Shown here: positions 12,541 to 24,910 of the stretch, piece by piece | How positions within the stretch are numbered: the stretch's first letter is position 1 | How the letters are laid out: every line of letters starts with the position of its first letter | NCBI GenBank assembly: GCA_950295325.1 | Contig: OX485804.1 | Coordinates: 64,760,533-64,824,532 of the forward strand | Length of the DNA stretch: 64,000 nt | Direction: 5' to 3' | Origin: Polytrichum commune | Taxonomy: Eukaryota > Streptophyta > Polytrichopsida > Polytrichales > Polytrichaceae | The notes under the pieces: generated by a model | What the model was told of the DNA's origin: nothing | Databases searched by the model: none | The model's input: the letters and a program-made list of their open reading frames with translations, nothing else | Program-made: the position numbers and the translations under genes

Positions 12541-13027
12541 TTTATAATATTTTCATAATAACATATTTTCACTTTATATTTTGTATAGTTGGATGAAGTG
12601 CAAGGTCTAACAACAACATCAAAGAAACTCAAGTGAGTGAATTTCATCTTAGATCTTTAAAAACTTAAAGACTTCAAAGCCTCTTATTATGATGGCCAAT
12701 TCACACATGATCCCAAGTCCTAATGCTCAATTCCCTTGAGGTCAATATGTGCAATCTCGATTGTTGAGAGCATGGAAATTGAACTTTACCACTTCATACG
12801 GGGCCCTAAGTCATAAGTTCCAAGTGTGACATGGATTCATGTACATGGCAACACTTTTTGGAGGTAAGGCTCATGACTTGTGTTGAGGGTTGAGCAAAAA
12901 AACTAGACCCAACTCTCAACACAAACTATGAAAAGTTTTTCCTTTAAAGAATCCGGATCTTACTTAAATGGATATAAACCAAACTTTAATGGTATCTTGA
13001 GGCTCAAAAGTATTGACTTTACCTTTC

Positions 13028-13157
13028 ATGTTGGGACATGTTGACATGAATGGGACTTTATCTATATGTTGGGCTTGCTAACATGAGTGGGACTTTACCT
13101 CCATGTTGGGCTTGTTGTCATGAGTGGGACTTTAGCTCCATGTAACATGCATGGGAC
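13028..13157. repeat. Minisatellite, unit about 37 bp
   Basis: About 3.5 units start near 13028, 13066, 13102 and 13139. Each reads roughly 'CATGTTGGGCTTG', then 'ACATGAGTGGGACTTTA'. The units drift in sequence. No coding frame is kept. Confidence 0.7.
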
Positions 13158-14188
13158 CTAGCACTCCATGAGCACCGGCCTTGAGTTCTCCAACAAATGA
13201 GCATTATTGACATAAATAACTATATTTGTTTACTAAGAAATATGTACATGGCACTTCATCATGAGACATATGCCATTCGAAAGCAAATTTTCTTGTGATC
13301 CCAATGATGTGGAGAGTGACCTTTCATGAAGCTTCCATCTAACCAAAAAAGTGTGTTCAAAACCATTCATCAACTACTATATGGCTTTGTGGGCACTTAA
13401 GAGTTAAGAAATAAAGTTGTGCACTCTACCACCGATCTAATGTGATCAGAGAAGTTATCTCAAGTAAAAGGAAGAGTTCTCTCAAAATAGGTGGCTTCGT
13501 TTGATTATACAAAGTCTAATTATGAGTACATTAGTGCATTGTAGGCCTACCCTACCATGTGGTGACTTTTGAAGTGTTGGCATGATTTGCTTCACACATG
13601 GATGCATAGGTTTCACGTTGATAAACATTTATAAGCACATGCATGCATAGTTGTAATGATAATGCGTGTTTGTTAATATCATTTTCAAATCCTACAATGG
13701 ATAGTCAACTCGTGCATTACTTTGAATCTCAAGATGAGATTACCTCATGATTATTCTTCCTTTGGAAAGCTATGTATTTGAGGGATTTTAAGAGTTGGGA
13801 ATAACAATCATTTATATGGTTTTAAGTTATCAAGGATGTGAGTATTCTAATCCATAATAAAAACCATTGAATGTATTATATTAAAAAAGCCACCAAACCT
13901 GTTAATCTTGTATCCCCCCCCCTTCTCCTTTGTCACATGAAACACTTCGCATGGGGAGAAAATTTGTATGGCCATTACCAACCAAGCTGTGTTCTTTACC
14001 CCCAAATGTGTGGCCTCACATATAGCCCAGGTCCATAAGCACCCACGACATAATTTTGTAAACCCCAAAAAACAAATACAAAAAATTCCACCCAACATTT
14101 TGAAGGTAAAATGTTAATAACGAGAAAAACTTCCACGATACAAATTAATTTTTTTTGAGAAAAAAAGCCCTCGTAATGAAGTGACCAA

Positions 14189-14910
14189 TCCACCTTGACC
14201 CCCAACAAGGTTTGCACAAAAACCGTGACAAACCAACATTGGCAATGTTGAGGGGCCACTTCCAACATCACAAGTGATGGCCTTCATTTACGGGCATTGG
14301 TGGCCATGTTTTAAAGTACCATCCTAGCTTTATTTTATGCTATTATATCCACCTTGACCCTGAGAAGGTTTGGGCAAAAAATGTGACAAACTAGCATTGG
14401 TAGTGATTAGGGGCCATTTCCAACATTGTGAGGGATGGCCTTGATTGATGGCCATTTGCCACATCATAGCCCCATATTCTATTATTAACTCCACTTTGAA
14501 CCCGAGAACATTTCGGCATAAATTATGACAAACCAACACTGGTAGTGTTAAGGGGCCACTTCCAACATCGCAAGGGATGGCTTTAATTAATGGCCGTTGG
14601 TGGGCATGTTTTGGGGTTCCTCTTGGCTTCATTTTATAATATTTCATCCACCTGGAACCCAAAAAGATTTTGGCAAAACCGTGAGAATCCAACATTGGTA
14701 GTGTTGAGGAGACGTTTCCAACATCGCGAGGGGTGGCCTTAGTTGATGGTTGTTCGTGGCCATGTTTTGGGGTCATTTTCTAGTTTTTTTTATAATACTT
14801 AATCCACCTCAACTTCAAAAACATTTTGGGGAAAAAACTTGACAAATTAGCACTGGCAGTGCTGAGGGGCCACTTCCAACATTGTAAGGGACAACAATTT
14901 GGGCCCCCGC
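14189..14910. repeat. Degenerate tandem array, unit about 142-159 bp, five copies
   Basis: Copies start at about 14189, 14348, 14490, 14647 and 14803 with 'TCCACCT' followed by 'GACAAACCAACATTGG', 'GTTGAGGGGCCACTTCC' and 'AACATCGCAAGGGATGGCC' (consensus-like). A minus-strand frame of 148 codons at 14330-14776 is repetitive because the DNA is. Frame is not kept across the whole array, so I do not call it a gene. Confidence 0.75.
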
Positions 14911-16260
14911 CAAAAACCAAATTGATTTAGTGGGTATTGGGGAAATGATTCCATGATGTGCAGTTGTAATATGACTTGGATGGAAGACAAAAATTATTAG
15001 AATGTGGTGGCCAATTATGTTTCCTTCTTTCAGAGGCCATGCCCTTCTATAGGATCTAGAGCCCACAACCCCCCTCAAAATTCATTTGACCCCATTGTTC
15101 TTGGTTCATGCCACTCTGATTGATACCTTCAAACATACACCTTGAGTCATGAACTATGATCTTCCCCCACAACTCTTGTGTTTGCCACTCATTCATGCAT
15201 GATTGTTTTATTTTATTTTAAACGACAACAAGGACATGGGTGTGAGGCCAAATCCACCACCCTTAAGCGTCCTAGTCCAGGTGATGACTTTGAGAATCAC
15301 ATTTATCTATTACAACATTGAACCATGTGCAAGGTAATTTTCATGTCCAAATGAACATGTATTGTCTCACTCATTGTACTTTATTAATGTTGGCCTCTTG
15401 GCTTGTGCTAGAGTTGGCTTTCTCAAGAGTCCAACCCGCGGCCGTGGCCACACATGCCTTTAAAGACATCCCCCTCGCAACCTTTGGCCTAACCTCCTTT
15501 GTCTCGTCATCGCGGGGGTCATCCACCTTCTCCATTAATAATGCAAGTGATTTATTTGCCCAATAAGATGCGAGTGTTCAAAAACACTGTTCTTACTAGT
15601 CCACCCCAATTACATTTACTAGCAAGTAGTCTAATAAGTCTAAAACTTACATATGCACTAGAATAATCTAAAATGCATAACTTGCCCTATGCTTAGTTCT
15701 AGTGATAATGTTCGATTTGGGCTAAGCTTTAGGCCCCTAAACCCATTCCTCGGTAACCCAGCTTAAACCAACCATCCAGGTTCCCTTAAAGTTGACCTTC
15801 GCTTTCACCACTTCAATGAGCTGGTCTCGGCCCTTTCGGCTACTGAGATAACGAGCCTTGGGAGGCCCCTTGTCGTGTAAACTAAGATCATTAAACACAA
15901 TAGATCGAGTGTCGTTGTCAACATCAATTAGCAAAATAAAATAGCAAACTAAAATGCTAAACAACCACCTCTTCAAGTATGAGGGTTCTCTCTCCAAGCT
16001 TAAGAAACTAAAATGTCTTCTTACAAAGCTTAAGAAACTCTGAAATTCACACACAAGAGTCAAGCTATCTCTCATTCCACGAAGGGAGAATCCAAGAGTG
16101 CAAGTGGTGGAGAAAGAATGCAAAGGCTTTGCTCATAATCTACTACACCATAGCCATGAGAAAGCAACAACAAGCTCTCTCTCTCTCAAAACACACTCAC
16201 AAGACTTGACTTGACAACAATGGCAAGTCAAGAGGCCTTCCTCTCCATACAACCCCAATC
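14911..16260. other. No gene recognised
   Basis: The frames at 15318-15566 (+) and 15737-16123 (-) match no family I know. At 15852-15872 there is a single stray copy of the 'GAGCCTTGGGAGGCCCCT' core of the minisatellite that begins at 16413. Confidence 0.4.
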
Positions 16261-16270
16261 CTATGTGGAG

Positions 16271-16358
16271 TTCATCCATGGAGTGGATGAACAACTAACT
16301 AGGACTCCCAATGGAGTCCGTTATTCATCCCAACACACATGGACTCCTAATGGAGTCC
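16271..16358. repeat. Cluster of three palindromes
   Basis: Three short palindromes follow one another: TTCATCCA-tggag-TGGATGAA at 16271-16291, GGACTCC-caat-GGAGTCC at 16302-16319 and GGACTCC-taat-GGAGTCC at 16341-16358. They lie just before the 42-bp minisatellite. They could be hairpins or paired protein-binding sites; the sequence alone does not say. Confidence 0.7.
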
Positions 16359-16412
16359 ATTTACTCCTAAATTGACGTAACTTAGCCCCCGATGTCACCT
16401 CACGTGACACCC

Positions 16413-16693
16413 TGGACTAGCAGTCCCGGCAGCAGTTGAGCCTTGGGAAGCCCCTGGACTAAGCAATCCCAGCAGCAGTTGAGCCTTGGGAGGCCCCTGG
16501 ACTAAGCAGTCCCGGCAGCAGTTGAGCCTTGGGAGGCCCCTGGACTAGCAGTCCCGGCAGCAATTGAGCCTTGGGAGGCCCCTGGACTAGCAGTCCCGAC
16601 ATCAATTGAGCCTTGGGAGGCCCCTGGACTAAGCAGTCCCGGCAGCAGTTGAGCCTTGGGAGGCCCCTGGACCAGCAGTCCCGGCAACAGTTG
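16413..16693. repeat. Minisatellite, unit 42-45 bp, about 6.5 copies
   Basis: The unit is GC-rich and carries 'GGACTAGCAGTCCCGGCAGC' followed by 'AGTTGAGCCTTGGGAGGCCCCT'. Units differ by one to three bases (ACTAG or ACTAAG), which breaks the reading frame between copies. The minus frame at 16502-16687 gives a repetitive peptide but has no other sign of being a gene. Confidence 0.85.
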
Positions 16694-17937
16694 ATGAAAT
16701 CAACACCAAACTAATTTCAACTCTAGTGCTTAATCAATTGCTCATCTAAGCCTCTTAACTAATGAATGCACACCTCCCACTAAATTAATCCAATCTAACC
16801 ACTACTCATGAGCTTAATCCAATGACTCTAAGCTTCCCCTACTCATAAGAGGGATTAACTTCCTAACTTCACTATAACTAACTAATCCACACATAAGCCT
16901 CAAACTCTAAGAGCTCGCTCCCCTTGAGAGGATTTGAGAGGGAGAGCTTAACTACTTAACTTCACTAAAACTAATGACCCACACACGTGGCTCAAGCTCT
17001 TAAGAGCTTGCTCCCTTGAGAGCGCTTGATGGGGAGAGAGAGGAAAATGAGAGAAAAACACCTTAAGTAGCAAAGAGGGAGAGAGGGAGAGAGGGAGAAA
17101 GAGGTGAGGATAGGGTGAGAGGATTAGCACCTCCAATCACAATCCTTTAACCCTCTCCTCCAAAGTAGGGACTAATCCCCAACCACCAAGCTTCCTTCTT
17201 CCTAAACTACCAAGGTGGATCCAAAAGTGGGCATTTAACCCGCGGAGCTCACCTTGCTTCACCTTACCCACTACTCCCATAATCAAGGCATCCTCTTATT
17301 GAAATCCAACCTTGAAATAACTACACCACACATTCTAATGCCTAAACTTAAATCCACACCACACTTCACTCTTTTTATGTTTTGTGAATAATCATAACAC
17401 ATCAAAGTCAAACTAAAATTGGTTTCGAAGAGTTAATCACCACATGTGGGCACCATTTTGGGCTCACAATGGGCCATATTAAGTTTCTGATGGCATGTTG
17501 TAGAAAATGGCTTGAAGTGTTGAGGACTCGTGTGGGAGGAGGGCCAACAACAACTGGTTGGTGGTGGCCAATGTATTTGTCTTCTTCCTAACCCATACCC
17601 TTGCCTTTATTATTGCTCAAGCACCCAATACTTATCATCCATCACTATGACACATCATTCATCCATCACAACAAACCTATGACATATCATCCATCCATCA
17701 CTTCATACATGCACCTTGAACTATAGAGAAACACTATGTACTTTGCCTTTATATAGAGTAAAACAACACCTTCTTATTCTTTGAGTCGGTGGCTTGCTAC
17801 AAACCCTCTTACACCATGGGTATATTATCCAATGATCTTCCTAATATTCACAACTGCTCATGTACATATACTATAAAATACTTTTATTCATTACCTCAAT
17901 GTATCTAACTTTTACTAAGTTAGTAACGGAATTACAA
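16694..17937. other. No gene recognised
   Basis: I see no gene. 17030-17110 is a purine-rich GA-type low-complexity block, and the 62-codon minus frame across it is a product of that composition. Confidence 0.4.
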
Positions 17938-18185
17938 GTTTTCAAGTTTTGGTGAGGATCAAAGTACAAACTCATGTTTAAAAGAAATTGGACCACATCT
18001 TCAAATTTTGATTAGCCATTTCACACTCAATAATAACACAATTGGGAGGACTAAGATGTATTCAGTCTAGGAATTATAAATTGTGCACTTCCGATAACCA
18101 TAACTAGGATTAGAGGAGGCCCAATATTCAATTTGGTTCATGTTCGTGTTTCATCATAAATTTGCCAACGCAACACCTTGTAAAA
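17938..18185 (+). mobile_element. Family A fragment
   Basis: It matches the body of family A: 'GGTGAGGATCAAAG', 'AAAAGAAATTGGAC', 'AATAACACAATTGGGAGGAC' and 'CCGATAACCATAACTA'. Both ends are missing. Confidence 0.5.
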
Positions 18186-18194
18186 TTATTCGGT

Positions 18195-18500
18195 TGCATG
18201 GTGGTGTTCCATTCTATATTTAACATATGGCATGGGCCTCCACTACTTCATGGGATGAAACCAAAGCGGGTATGAATAACAAATAAAGCCAATATGAATA
18301 GTAAGAATATTGTGAATAATGTTGGTGTTTTCAGTGATAGTGTTGTTATGGATAGTATTTTCAATGAATAATACCGGGATGAACTGTGTGTCATGTGAAT
18401 AGTGTCGAGAGTATAACTCCACCCAAATTTCCAAGTGTTAGCATGAATGTATGAACAATAATCGAATATGTTTTGCTTTATTTGGGGGCCCGACATGATA
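18195..18500. repeat. TGAATAGT-rich dispersed repeat, copy 1
   Basis: It pairs with 41845-42180: both have 'ATTTAACAT', 'CATGGG', 'CTTCATGGGA', then a run of irregularly spaced TGAATAGT-like octamers, then 'TATAACTCCACCCAAATTT'. Minus frames of 63 and 82 codons here overlap and are not recognisable genes. Confidence 0.6.
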
Positions 18501-18509
18501 TAGGGTTAT

Positions 18510-19133
18510 GGCTTGCTTTCTTAACCGAACCCCTAGATTTCATTGCTGTGTGGTTTGGTGAGGATCGAGGAGCAAACATCATAAAGACACATGTCTAAAC
18601 GAGATTGGACAATGTCTTCAAATATCAATAACTACTCTCCACTCAATAATGAACACAATTGGGAGGACCTATGTATCCAATCAAGGAATCCACAACAAAT
18701 GCACTTCTGATAACCACAACTAAATCAAGGAAGGTCCGATTTCAATCCAATTTTTACAGATGTTTCATCATATATTTGGTAATGCAACATGAGTTTTGGT
18801 GCGTAAATCTAATTGGTAGAAGTTGGAGAACATGAAAAACAAGCCAAATAACATTCACATGTTTAAAAGAGATTGGAAAATGTCTTCATATATTAATAAC
18901 TACTCTACACTCAATAATGAACACAGCCGAGAGGACCTATGTATCCAATAAAGAAACCCACAAACATGCACATCTGATAACCATAACTAAATCAAGGGAA
19001 GTCCGATTTTCAATCCAGTTCTCGTAGATGTTTCATTGTAGATTTGGTAATGCAACATGAGTTTTGTTGCGTATATCTAATTGATAGAAGTTGGGGAACA
19101 TGAAAAACAAGCCAAATAACACCCACACACCTT
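18510..19133 (+). mobile_element. Family A element with internal 268-bp tandem duplication
   Basis: The right two thirds of family A is present twice, at about 18589-18860 and 18862-19133, with 'GAGATTGGA' spaced 268 bp apart. The second copy ends in the family's right terminus 'ACACCCACACACCTTA'. The same portion of the family also gave rise to the 168-bp array at 39625. Confidence 0.6.
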
Positions 19134-19555
19134 AGTCGGCATAGAGACGGGTTGCCAAAACTCGGTCTAAGGATGTACTTAACGTACTTCTTTCAAGGAA
19201 ACTTGTATAGAAACCCGTGACCTACATATAGTATATACTTGAGATCTTGTGGGGCCTATAACTACAAATTAGGCCGAGTCTGCATGTCTGCACCCTTAAC
19301 TTAACTTAACTTATTGCAAGGATCCTGGGATCATGGGCAAAAATTGCACTGAGTGACTTTATTTATTTACACTAGATTACTAACTCATAACGTCGAGTCA
19401 TTAAAAAAAATTCGGTGGAACCCCATAAATGGTGAGCATAATGGGTACTAGGATCCACATTGGTACTATTCCAAGTCCTTAGGGAATGTGCCATAATGTA
19501 AATGTGGAGGAAATAGTGTAATTCCACAAAGGACCAGGAAGGCATGGCCTGGCTA

Positions 19556-19647
19556 AATTTGGGTGAACCAACCCATACACTCGTTCCTTGTTGGATGCCT
19601 AAACCCTTGCCTCCAAGGAACCAATGTACAGGTTGGTTCGTCCCAGC
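19556..19647. mobile_element. Family F micro-MITE, copy F2
   Basis: It is very similar to F1: GTGAACCAACCCATACACTC, then GTTCCTTGTTGGATGCC, ending CAAGGAACC and GGTTGGTTCGTCCC. The arms pair over about 28 bp. The flanking target duplication is not clear here, so the edges are set by alignment with F1. Confidence 0.65.
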
Positions 19648-19732
19648 TGCATGGCTGGACTTACCGGATATTCTTTAACTTCACGGAAAGACTGGTCCAC
19701 AAGGGAAATTGGCATGGTGACAATTGATCTTA

Positions 19733-20232
19733 GGCCCACTTCACACACGAGCTAAGAGCCGTGACCATGGGATTGTGAGAGCCCAAAAGAAAGTGTCCAA
19801 AGGCCGTCCCAATACACCTACGAAATCATGTAGTGTGGTCACGGATCCTCAAGTGTAGTGTGAAGTCATATGTGACCGGGCCCTCAACCAAATGCTATTT
19901 CAGTGAATTTCTAGTCATGCGGATCCTCACACATGATTAAATAGAATAAACCAATGGTTGTGAACATTTAGAGTGCCATGGTCTCCTGGTTTTGTGTTAG
20001 GCTTACCCTCCAAGAGGTGGTTTTTGAAAATAGTCCAAGTGACCATGAAACATGATCCATTTAATGCCATGTAGGAATCCATGTAGACTTTACATCCATC
20101 TTGCATTCACATACTCCGTTGGTCCCTCAAGCATAGTGTGAAGCAAACTTGGACCGGCTCCACCTTTTCCACCAATGAGAGTTCTTGAAGTGTAATGGTA
20201 ACATGCTCTCAGTCTTGTATGTGAAGTGGCCC
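19733..20232. mobile_element. Family C Harbinger-like MITE, copy C1 (500 bp)
   Basis: The left end reads GGCCCACTTCACACACGAGC and the right end TGTATGTGAAGTGGCCC, an inverted repeat. TTA stands on both sides (19730-19732 and 20233-20235). A related stretch at 20457-20500 has the same flanks ('GGCATGGTGACAATT', then 'AAACCCCAAGTTCC') without the element, so it serves as an empty site. TWA target duplications are typical of PIF/Harbinger elements. There is no transposase inside. Confidence 0.8.
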
Positions 20233-20235
20233 TTA

Positions 20236-20700
20236 AACCCCAAGTTCCATGTTCAGTATTTTTGGCAACTCTAACTTATGTGGCTCTATTGTGGAGACTT
20301 TGAAATCCACATATGATTTTGATTGTTGGATTGAATTAAGAATTGTATTTTGGTTGTTTGATTGAAATAAGGATTGTCTCATCTGGTTAGCAATTGTGAA
20401 TCATGAAGATTATTAATCCAAACCATTATAATCATAGATGAGATGCAAAAGTTATAAGAGAAACCGGCATGGTGACAATTAATCTCAAACCCCAAGTTCC
20501 ATGCTTCGTATTCTCGGCAACCCTAATGTATGTGGCTCTATTGTGGGGACTTTGAACTCCACATGCGACTTTAGTTGTTGGACTGACTTGAGAATTGTCT
20601 TATCTAGTTAGTGATTGTGAATCGTGAAGATTACCAATCCTATCAATTTAATCAAAAGATGAGATGCAAGACTTATAAGAGGCTAAAATGATTATTCTCT
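20236..20700. repeat. Direct duplication, unit about 252 bp
   Basis: 'AACCCCAAGTTCCATG' starts at 20236 and again at 20488. Both are followed by 'TATGTGGCTCTATTGTGG', 'GACTTTGAA', 'CCACAT' and 'GAATTGT'. The first unit is split from its left flank by element C1; the second is uninterrupted. Confidence 0.75.
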
Positions 20701-21660
20701 TTCCATCTCAATGATCACACAAACCATGTCCATTGTGTGCATTATTGAACCTAGAATGATGTCTACATTTTGAACACTTAGTCCAATCTCAAAGTAACTC
20801 ATATCTTCTTAGTGCCCAATCTTAACTATAAGTCTTGTTGAATTCCACTCAAATATAGATATATGATTAGAAAAAAGTGACCCCATAAAGCTCACATACC
20901 TTGATGTCTTGCGCCTCACAATTAACTTCAAAAAATGAACATGGGTGGAATTTTAGTTCCATTAGACATGTTAACTATTTTGGTGTGCATGTGATGTGCT
21001 TTGTTTGGACGACTTCAATCACCTTTGATGGAATCCCCCCCCCCCCCCCCTCCCCAGCCCCTTTGGTTTGATGACAACCTAACCTAGGCAACTTAACTAG
21101 ATTTATGGCTCTTCTCTTTGGTTTTATAAGTTCACTTTGATCCTATCCACAAAAACAAAACAAAACACTCACACACACTCACACACAAACACACTTACTT
21201 GAACTAAGGTAGATGTATATTACTCGGATACCTTTCTCTTTGCACCCACTTCTCGTAGGATATGAAGCATGCACTTCATGTGAGATGATTAGCATATCCA
21301 AATTATGCATGTAGCCATTACCCTCATAGTTTTCAAAGCTCATATGAATATCCTCTTCATTATCAAAGTGAGGATTCTGTTGCTTATTAAGTGATCATAT
21401 AAGTCCGTCTAATCATTTTAACTATCGAATCTAAAATGATTAACATATTTTGAACACAAAGTCCAATCTCTTATACACACTTGTCTTTTTTAGTGTTCAT
21501 TCTTAGATCCACACCTACCCACAACCATTTTAAAATACAAGTGTCCGTATTATTGCTATATTGGATTTATGCACTCTACCTTACTCCGAAAAGGGTGGTG
21601 ATTTTTAGCATTCTAGTGTCCATAGTTGGGACTCCATGTACATAACTTGGTTATCTACTG
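20701..21660. other. No gene recognised
   Basis: No gene is visible. There is a run of 16 C at 21035-21050 and an AC-rich block near 21165-21195. Confidence 0.4.
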
Positions 21661-21669
21661 CAGCAGACA

Positions 21670-22490
21670 ATATATGTCTGTTATTAACTGACACACCTAT
21701 ACCTTCTTGAGAGCCAGTGTCTAGGGAGATTTTTGGGCATAACCGGTTGAGATCCTAGTGTTTCTAAGGGCTGCTTCACACTATGGCCGTCCAAGTCAAG
21801 AGGCCATGGGATTGAATGGCCAAACTTTGTTGAGAGTCCAAAGAAATGGGTTGAAAATAACCAATAAAATATAGGAATTGGAGCCTTTAGATGGGCATAG
21901 TGTGAAGTCTCCAAAGCCCAAAGTCCAAACCTTTGGCCATGAACTCCCACGGCCTCTCAACTTGGACGGCCTAAGGCCAAGCTGAAAGTGCAAGGGAAGA
22001 AGCACCATCCCACTTTATTCCGTGCCCAAAACCACCCCTCCAATCTAAAGGCCAAGATCTTGTCAGTTCTTGATTTTTTTATGGAAAAAAAAATCAATGG
22101 CCTCTCGACCATAGTTTGGGTTTCCATTCCTGTCCAACCCAAACTTCCTTCAGGAGTCCGTCGCCTTGGTCAAAAAGTACTGCCATGTAAGCGTTTTGGA
22201 GAGCGACGGCCTTTGGACTTTGGCCTCTAGTGTGAAGAGTCGAGAGGTTGAATTCTTGGTTTTTTGCAATCTAATTGGTGAAAATCGACGGCCTCTCGAC
22301 CTTCGGCCATAATGTGAAGCGGCCCTAAGTCCAATTGATTACATATTGGCATCTTTCGGTTTTTCTTTATTAGTTCAAGGTATATTCTACAGATTCCTCT
22401 CAAATGATCTATAATTTTCTTGGAGTCTTGAGCTTCAACTAGTTATTTCTCAAACTCAACTGGTTATATAACTAGCAGCTGGTTCTCCAC
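21670..22490 (+). repeat. Family E repeat interrupted by a family B MITE
   Basis: The left part of family E (21715-21767, with 'GGGAGATTTTTGGGCATAAC') and the right part (22326-22490, with 'GGCATCTTTCGGTTTTTC' and 'CTCAACTGGTT') are separated by the family B element at 21768-22325. The uninterrupted copies at 7425-7660 and 54556-54760 show the joined state. Confidence 0.7.
21768..22325 (+). mobile_element. Family B Harbinger-like MITE, copy B1 (558 bp)
   Basis: The left end is GGGCTGCTTCACACTATGGCC and the right end is the inverse type GGCCATAATGTGAAGCGGCCC (each quoted approximately). TAA flanks both sides (21765-21767 and 22326-22328). The host repeat in other copies lacks the insert. Internal frames on both strands (for example 21684-21950 and 21988-22230) are not genes. 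Confidence 0.8.
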
Positions 22491-24590
22491 ATTCATCGTT
22501 CATAGCTTGTATAACTTAATGTCCTATGCATGTAGTACTCTTGGATGGATATTTGGAAGATTATGTGGCTGGGTGCACCTATATTGGAGGTTGACCTAAC
22601 GTGAAAGAAAGAGAGAGAGGGAATTATCTCATATATTGCAGAGGGTTCCTTATTTCATCTGTACATGTGTTGGAATGTAGTTTCCATGTGGGATACAAGT
22701 GGGTCCTTGCGAATGCGAGCATGACATGTGGCAGATTTGGAGGGCAAAATAATCAATTTGTGTTGGAATAGGGAGTCCTCTATGGTACAAGCGTACCTCT
22801 CATCCAATGTAAACAACATGACCCCTATAAGTTTGTGGTCAATTCGTCTTAAATGACTTGGATTGAACTAAATTGGGATCCTTAAAGCTAATTCCCGTGT
22901 TAAATCAACTAAAAAGAAGGTATTGTTTTCTCTTAATTGAATGAGTGATATGCTCATATGCAACAATTCCATGTATTTGACATAGACCTACCGGTTTCTA
23001 ATGTATTGGTATGTATATTATCAAAGTTTGAATTGTGCATAAGGTATGTTATACCATATACTTCCAACACCAATTTGCACTTTTGGCCCATGGATGGAAT
23101 CGCAAAATGTCTTGTTCATTTAGCAATTTTGGATCATAAAGATTGTCATTTTAAATGTCAATTTTGGATTTGAGATGCAAAAGTTATAAGAGGTCAAAGT
23201 GAAGGTTTTTCTTTGTCTTTGAGCTATCACATAGGCCCTTCTAAATGTGTTGATTGTTGAATTGATAATGGTGTCCTTATTTTGAGCACATGTGGTTCTC
23301 TTCATCTCAACATGACAACCTCAACTTTCACACTCCTCATTTGGATTTGTGAACATGTTCTAATGTATGTGGACCTTATGTGATCACTCTTCTTAATCAA
23401 ATAGGTATATTTGAGTGGTATATGACAAGGCTTAAAGTCAAGAACTGGCACCAAAATGGCATGTGTGTTACAATGAGATTGAATTATGTGCTCATAATGT
23501 GCTCATAATTATAAATGCAATAGTCAATGCACTCAAGAAGGCTTATGCAATCACTTGAAGAGTAAGAGAATCAAGTCCAATTTGTACTCTAATAAATCTT
23601 TGCATCTCTACTCTTATTTCGAAACTTGAAATGACAATCTCCATGATTCACAATCATTGAATAAGACAATTCCCAAGCGAACCAATGGCCACAAATGCAT
23701 GTTAAGTGGGACGTGTCCATGATAGGGCCATATACATATTCTATTTTTCTCATACCCTTACATGAATCTTGGAACACTTAAAAGTGATCACAATAGGCAG
23801 TTTACACTTGAGAGTTTGCATTTTGTTGGTGCTCTTAAAAAGTTATATTATGTCATGGACACTATATGGATTTCAACATATGTAGAGTTTTATTACCATG
23901 TAGAATTATTCAAGTATGAGAATGTAGAGTTAAGCTTGCTATTTTGCAGTGAAGGTGAATATGTTATGCATTCTTGAAGTGAAAGTCGTAGATGACTTCT
24001 AATGCTTGTACTATTTAAACTTAGATATGGGCCTACATATTCATACTCATCCTCTCACTTCTACTCTCTTTCTTAAAGGGAAGTCAAAAGTGAGAGGCTG
24101 ATATAAATCACAAATTTTGTAGGAATATGGTTTGAATTATGCATGGTGACAACATGGTCTAGCTAGAGTAAACCTGGCTATGATGTGCCGCAACACACAC
24201 GAGACCCTCGCTATGTGGCCAACATGGCGACATTGTGTGTGTGTGTGTGTGTGTGTGTTTAAAAATAAAGAGTTAATTAAACATGCTGATTCTTTTGGTT
24301 AGACAAGCCATGTCGAGATAGGTGCCGGGTTCCAAGGGGGAGCAATAAACAATACTTAGGTTGAGTATCATTCACTTTGTAAGAGCCTTCCAGAATAAAG
24401 GGGGCATAATGTCCGTCAAATTCCCGGCCCCAAGGTGCATCGACCTATAATTGAGTAATGTTATGTTAGAACACCTTATAGGTTACAATTCATGATAGTT
24501 GCACTCACCTCATATTAAACCAAGAGAGTAAGTGAGGTAGACATGCCTAATTCCAATAGAACACCAATATGGACACCCATAGTTGATTGA
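22491..24590. other. No gene recognised; family A and G fragments
   Basis: Family A-like sequence lies near 23405-23500 and family G near 23612-23745. The plus frame at 23762-23977 and the others here match no family. A GT microsatellite lies at 24234-24258. Confidence 0.4.
24234..24258. repeat. TG dinucleotide microsatellite
   Basis: About twelve uninterrupted TG units. Confidence 0.9.
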
Positions 24591-24910
24591 TATGTGGTTA
24601 GATGTAAAATCCAGGATGGGACACCAAAAAGACATGTGTTTGAAGAGATTGGACTATGTGTTCAAAATACACTATCCATTCTAGGCTTAGTACTCAACAT
24701 AATCGAGAGGGCCAATATGACCACTTAACGAGCACAAGAACCTTCACTTTGATGGGGAACAAGATATTCACATGAACTCCAAAAATTACGAGGCAAATGG
24801 TTAGGGGCACGATTCAAATTTTCCACCCATCTCGCACTAATTGCATGTTTCATGTCCGATGAGAAGTGGGTGTAGAGAGAGAAGTATCCGAACGACACAT
24901 GTCTAGCTTG

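Noticed and set aside
14330-14776. Minus-strand frame of 148 codons as a gene
   Set aside because: It lies entirely in a degenerate tandem array. Unit lengths (142-159 bp) are not kept in multiples of three and the peptide matches no family.
16502-16687. Repetitive peptide frame in the 42-bp minisatellite
   Set aside because: Units vary by one to three bases, so the frame is not maintained through the array, and there are no gene signals.
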